This document shows positions 61,569 through 64,000 of a DNA stretch of 64,000 nt, piece after piece. The notes beneath the pieces were generated by a model. It was given only the letters and a program-made list of their open reading frames with translations, ran no database searches and was not told the origin of the DNA. The translations under genes were made by a program, and so were the position numbers. The number at the start of each line of letters is the position of its first letter. The first letter of the stretch is position 1. Origin of the DNA: Synchiropus splendidus (lineage: Eukaryota; Chordata; Actinopteri; Syngnathiformes; Callionymidae); assembly GCF_027744825.2 (NCBI RefSeq), contig NC_071336.1, forward strand, positions 12,666,001 through 12,730,000, in the 5' to 3' direction.

Positions 61569-62617
61569 GGCGTTCGAACTTCTTGTCGCAGAATAAAAAC
61601 GAATAAAGGATAAATATCGAGTCGTTTAATGGGGTTTACTTGATGACCGATGCACCATGCGATGACAGCAGACGTCGAAGGAGAGTGGAGTGTATGGTGG
61701 TGATCGCGAGCCTCGACTTCTTTATTCTCAGTGAAGTGCAAAAGTTTGTAAAATGACACATGCTACTTAGAGCTCAACGGAATAGATATAAAGACGTAGG
61801 CGGGAAGCTTGGCTCTGTGCTTTCTCCAAAGACCGGCTCGGGGGCCATTTGTGGCCCCTGATCACATTTATGTGGCCGTCCATCTCTATTTTCGGCAATA
61901 TAGAAAATGAGCACTTTTTATTAAGACCGCTTCAGTCAAAAGAAACTTTACCATGCTGAATTGTAATGCTGATTGCAGAATGTAAAGCGTTTACTTGTCT
62001 GTCTGTTATGACAGCTCTGTTTCAAACTTCTGAAACTGTTCGAGTGTTTAAAACATTCAAAATTGCATTGCTTTTTTGAATTAAAAGTTAAGAGGAAAAG
62101 TTGTCCGCTACACATTTGCTTCTCACTCAGGCCCAATTTGAAACATTTTTGGACATTTCCTCCTTAGCATGTGAAAATATTTGCAATAAATCTGTCAAAT
62201 AGAGATGAACGCTCACTACTTGACCAAAGAAAACACAGTCTCGGTCCATCGCATTACCAACACCAAGGAAGTTATTTTCAACAGCGTAGATTTTTCTGTC
62301 TGTTCCCAAAATCACTTGAAAATTTATGGCGGGATCTGGATGGATTTTTCAGGAAATATGTGAAGTGGGACAAGAAACAAATGGTTCAAATTTGGACTGA
62401 TCGGAGTTGCATTCTCAGTGCTTTTCTAGTTTTGTAACACTTGGCTCGGACAACATCAACGACTGGTCCTGGTCTGCGCATCAATTAGTCAAACATTTGT
62501 GCAAAGACAAGTATTAAGTAATGGCAGCAGCAGCGAGGAATAGTTGTTTAGAACGCACATTTAAATGTAGTCATTACATGTCATGATCACAGAGTATGAA
62601 CGCATTTTCCCCATGTT
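61569..62617. other. lrat-rbm46 intergenic region
   Basis: About 1.05 kb between the lrat stop and the rbm46 start codon, which must hold the lrat 3' UTR and the rbm46 promoter. A minus-strand AATAAA lies at 61917-61922, a candidate lrat polyadenylation signal. 'gggggccatttgtggcccct' at 61841-61860 resembles a repeat scrap. I see no clear TATA box. Confidence 0.5.
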
Positions 62618-62773
62618 TCACGAAGTAAACCAGATGATAAATGACAGTACGAATGTCATCACGATGGTCCATAAGTTTCCATCGCTGCAGGCGATGAGCA
62701 GGTACAGTGACAGCAGAGTCATCGCCAAGGCAACACACCAGTTCAGCAACATCCGCCTGATTGTTTTGCAGAA
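62618..62773 (-). CDS. lrat: lrat last coding exon (membrane anchor)
   Basis: 156 bases, 51 codons plus TGA at 62618-62620; acceptor GTTTCCTCAG. It starts '[12 protein letters not shown]', aligned with human 'KFCETVK'. Two hydrophobic stretches follow ('[17 protein letters not shown]' and '[15 protein letters not shown]'), the C-terminal ER anchor. It is read in a different frame from the longest open frame at this spot. Confidence 0.9.
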   Translation of the reverse strand, partial: FCKTIRRMLLNWCVALAMTLLSLYLLIACSDGNLWTIVMTFVLSFIIWFTS

Positions 62774-63934
62774 CTGAGGAAACAAAAAGATGTTTCTTGA
62801 ATGTCAAGCCGTCTAGAAAGAATGGACTTTACACTGAAAGCTACAGATTAGTTTGATTTCCCTCACACTTAACTGGATTAAGCTGCAGACCAGGGCAACT
62901 CAGTCAAATAAACTCCAAGTATTAATCAGCTTTCAGATTTGTTTTTGACTCTTTAAAGACAGTAACACCACATTTGCATTCTTTGACTCAAGTTCTTTTT
63001 CTTCAGGTTCTGGGTACATGTGTCGGACATAGCCAAGCGGGCCTCACCTTGAAAGTTTGGAAGCTCATGGCTGTGCCATAGCGGCAGTACATGACATAAT
63101 GTTCACAGTTGTACCACAGTAAACTGTAGCTTCCATTGCCAATCAGCTTTGTTGCTCTCTGCGCGATCTCATCACCCTGAAGTGGTGGACGACTGCACAC
63201 CTGTAGGACGACAACATGGAGACGAGATAAACAGAGTTTTGGTGAGTTACATACAGAGTATGTGCTCGATCAGATGTGCGACTGTGTTGAACCCAAAACT
63301 GTTGTAGAAACCTGTAGCAAATCTTTCACTCTAAGGCAATTCAGATATACCAAGGGAAATGTCGGGGTGCCTCACACCTCTAAACCCTTTACAGACTTCA
63401 ACCCATCAATCCCATTAAAGGGAATCAGTGGGTAGACATGATGGTGTTCTTAATTACCTTATCCAGTGTGTTGATATGAATTGGAGATCCATAGGCGAAG
63501 TCATCCACTGAGTCCACCCTCACGCTGCCACGCTGGAGGACAGCAATCAAAGACATCAACACTATGAAATATTTATTCTTTTATTTACTGCAAAAAATGT
63601 GAAATCAGTTGTGAAGTGTGTTGAGTTGATAGAGAGGTGCTAATCTATTAAAATAATCTGTTTATTGTAACTGTGATGTAGCAGAGTGACTTCTTGGATG
63701 TCCCATGCCAGGAACATTTCAAGAGAGGCATGAGGCACTGACTCTGTGAGATGAAGTCCGGACCAAATATGTGTGCATGAGTTCTTTGTCAAGTGCCCTG
63801 GATGCTGGCAGTTGTAACCCTGCTGTACCTTTGTCATCGCGCCCAGAATGAGCCGGACGTTTGTGACCATTTGTTTGATCTGCTGTTGGTCTCGAGAGAT
63901 GAGTGGCAGGATATCAGGGATGAAGTGAGCCACT
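62618..63934 (-). CDS. lrat: Lecithin retinol acyltransferase, C-terminal four coding exons (5' part outside window)
   Basis: Minus-strand exons 63829-63934, 63458-63532, 63048-63200 and 62618-62773, all with GT/AG junctions in phase, giving 162 residues. They correspond to human LRAT from about residue 70 to the end (230). Landmarks: '[11 protein letters not shown]' (the His matching catalytic-region H72), 'VRLILGAM', '[12 protein letters not shown]', and '[17 protein letters not shown]' with the nucleophilic Cys of the NlpC/P60-type fold (human C161). The last exon holds a hydrophobic membrane anchor. Family role: ER enzyme transferring an acyl chain from phosphatidylcholine sn-1 to retinol, feeding the visual cycle and vitamin A storage. 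The other catalytic His (human H60) lies upstream, beyond 64000. The PLAAT family is the alternative, but the flanking motifs are LRAT's. Confidence 0.9.
63048..63200 (-). CDS. lrat: lrat exon with catalytic Cys
   Basis: 153 bases, 51 codons, phase 0 at both ends; acceptor TCCTACAG, donor GTGAGG. It encodes '[20 protein letters not shown]' and then '[19 protein letters not shown]'. The Cys of N-C-E-H is the acyl-enzyme nucleophile of the family. Confidence 0.95.
63458..63532 (-). CDS. lrat: lrat exon with DDFAYG motif
   Basis: 75 bases, 25 codons: '[20 protein letters not shown]' then 'NTLDK'. Acceptor TCCTCCAG, donor GTAATT, phase 0 at both ends. It is too short to show as a long frame and was found from homology. 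Confidence 0.9.
63829..63934 (-). CDS. lrat: lrat exon with VAH motif
   Basis: Acceptor TTTCCTGCAG, donor GTACAG. The exon starts with one base that completes a split codon (probably Arg), then V-A-H-F-I-P-D. It encodes 35 whole codons ending 'ILGAMTK'. Confidence 0.9.
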
Positions 63935-64000
63935 CTGCAGGAAAGATGGGAAACAGAACAATCTTAGCTTTCTAACTCCACTGTGCTCCCAATGTCATCC

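Noticed and set aside
62574..62807. Longest minus-strand frame at the lrat end (77 codons)
   Set aside because: Wrong frame: the frame joined through the acceptor at 62774 gives the LRAT C-terminus and its membrane anchor.

Overview
The window looks like nuclear DNA of a teleost (ray-finned) fish. The coding sequence is split into short exons with canonical GT/AG introns. The protein homologies are vertebrate. The noncoding part is full of teleost-type repeats: Tc1/mariner, hAT-type and other nonautonomous DNA transposons, 5'-truncated CR1/L2-like and other LINEs, and CA/GATA/TTA microsatellites. I see no bacterial or viral gene organisation, CRISPR array, rRNA or tRNA.

Layout: about 1-49.1 kb is a gene-poor, repeat-rich region in which I can support no protein-coding host gene. 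It holds LINE remnants at 3.5, 18.5, 28.9, 33.7 and 41.7 kb, a decayed Tc1 element at 38.8-40.0 kb, a hAT-type element with a readable target-site duplication at 31.3 kb, other DNA elements at 20.0, 37.4 and 43.3 kb, and two large imperfect palindromes at 4.2-5.1 and 20.9-21.7 kb. A foldback (MITE-like) family has eight or more copies between 12 and 55 kb.

About 49.2-61.6 kb on the minus strand is a complete rbm46-like gene. I reconstructed ten coding exons with compatible phases (1662 nt, 553 codons), encoding three RRMs and a DND1-type double-stranded-RNA-binding domain. About 62.6 kb to the right edge, also minus strand, holds the last four coding exons of an lrat-like gene (lecithin retinol acyltransferase). 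Its N-terminal exon(s) lie beyond the window.

LRAT and RBM46 are also neighbours on human chromosome 4q, so this is conserved vertebrate synteny. The genes share no pathway: Rbm46 is a germline RNA-binding protein and LRAT makes retinyl esters. They lie head-to-tail with about 1.05 kb between the lrat stop and the rbm46 start. Exon boundaries were read by eye from splice consensus, phase and homology, and all transposon family names are from memory without a database search. I did not find a convincing new biological system. The points most worth checking are the two long palindromes, the interrupted lrat catalytic domain, and the last rbm46 exon, which is open in two frames.
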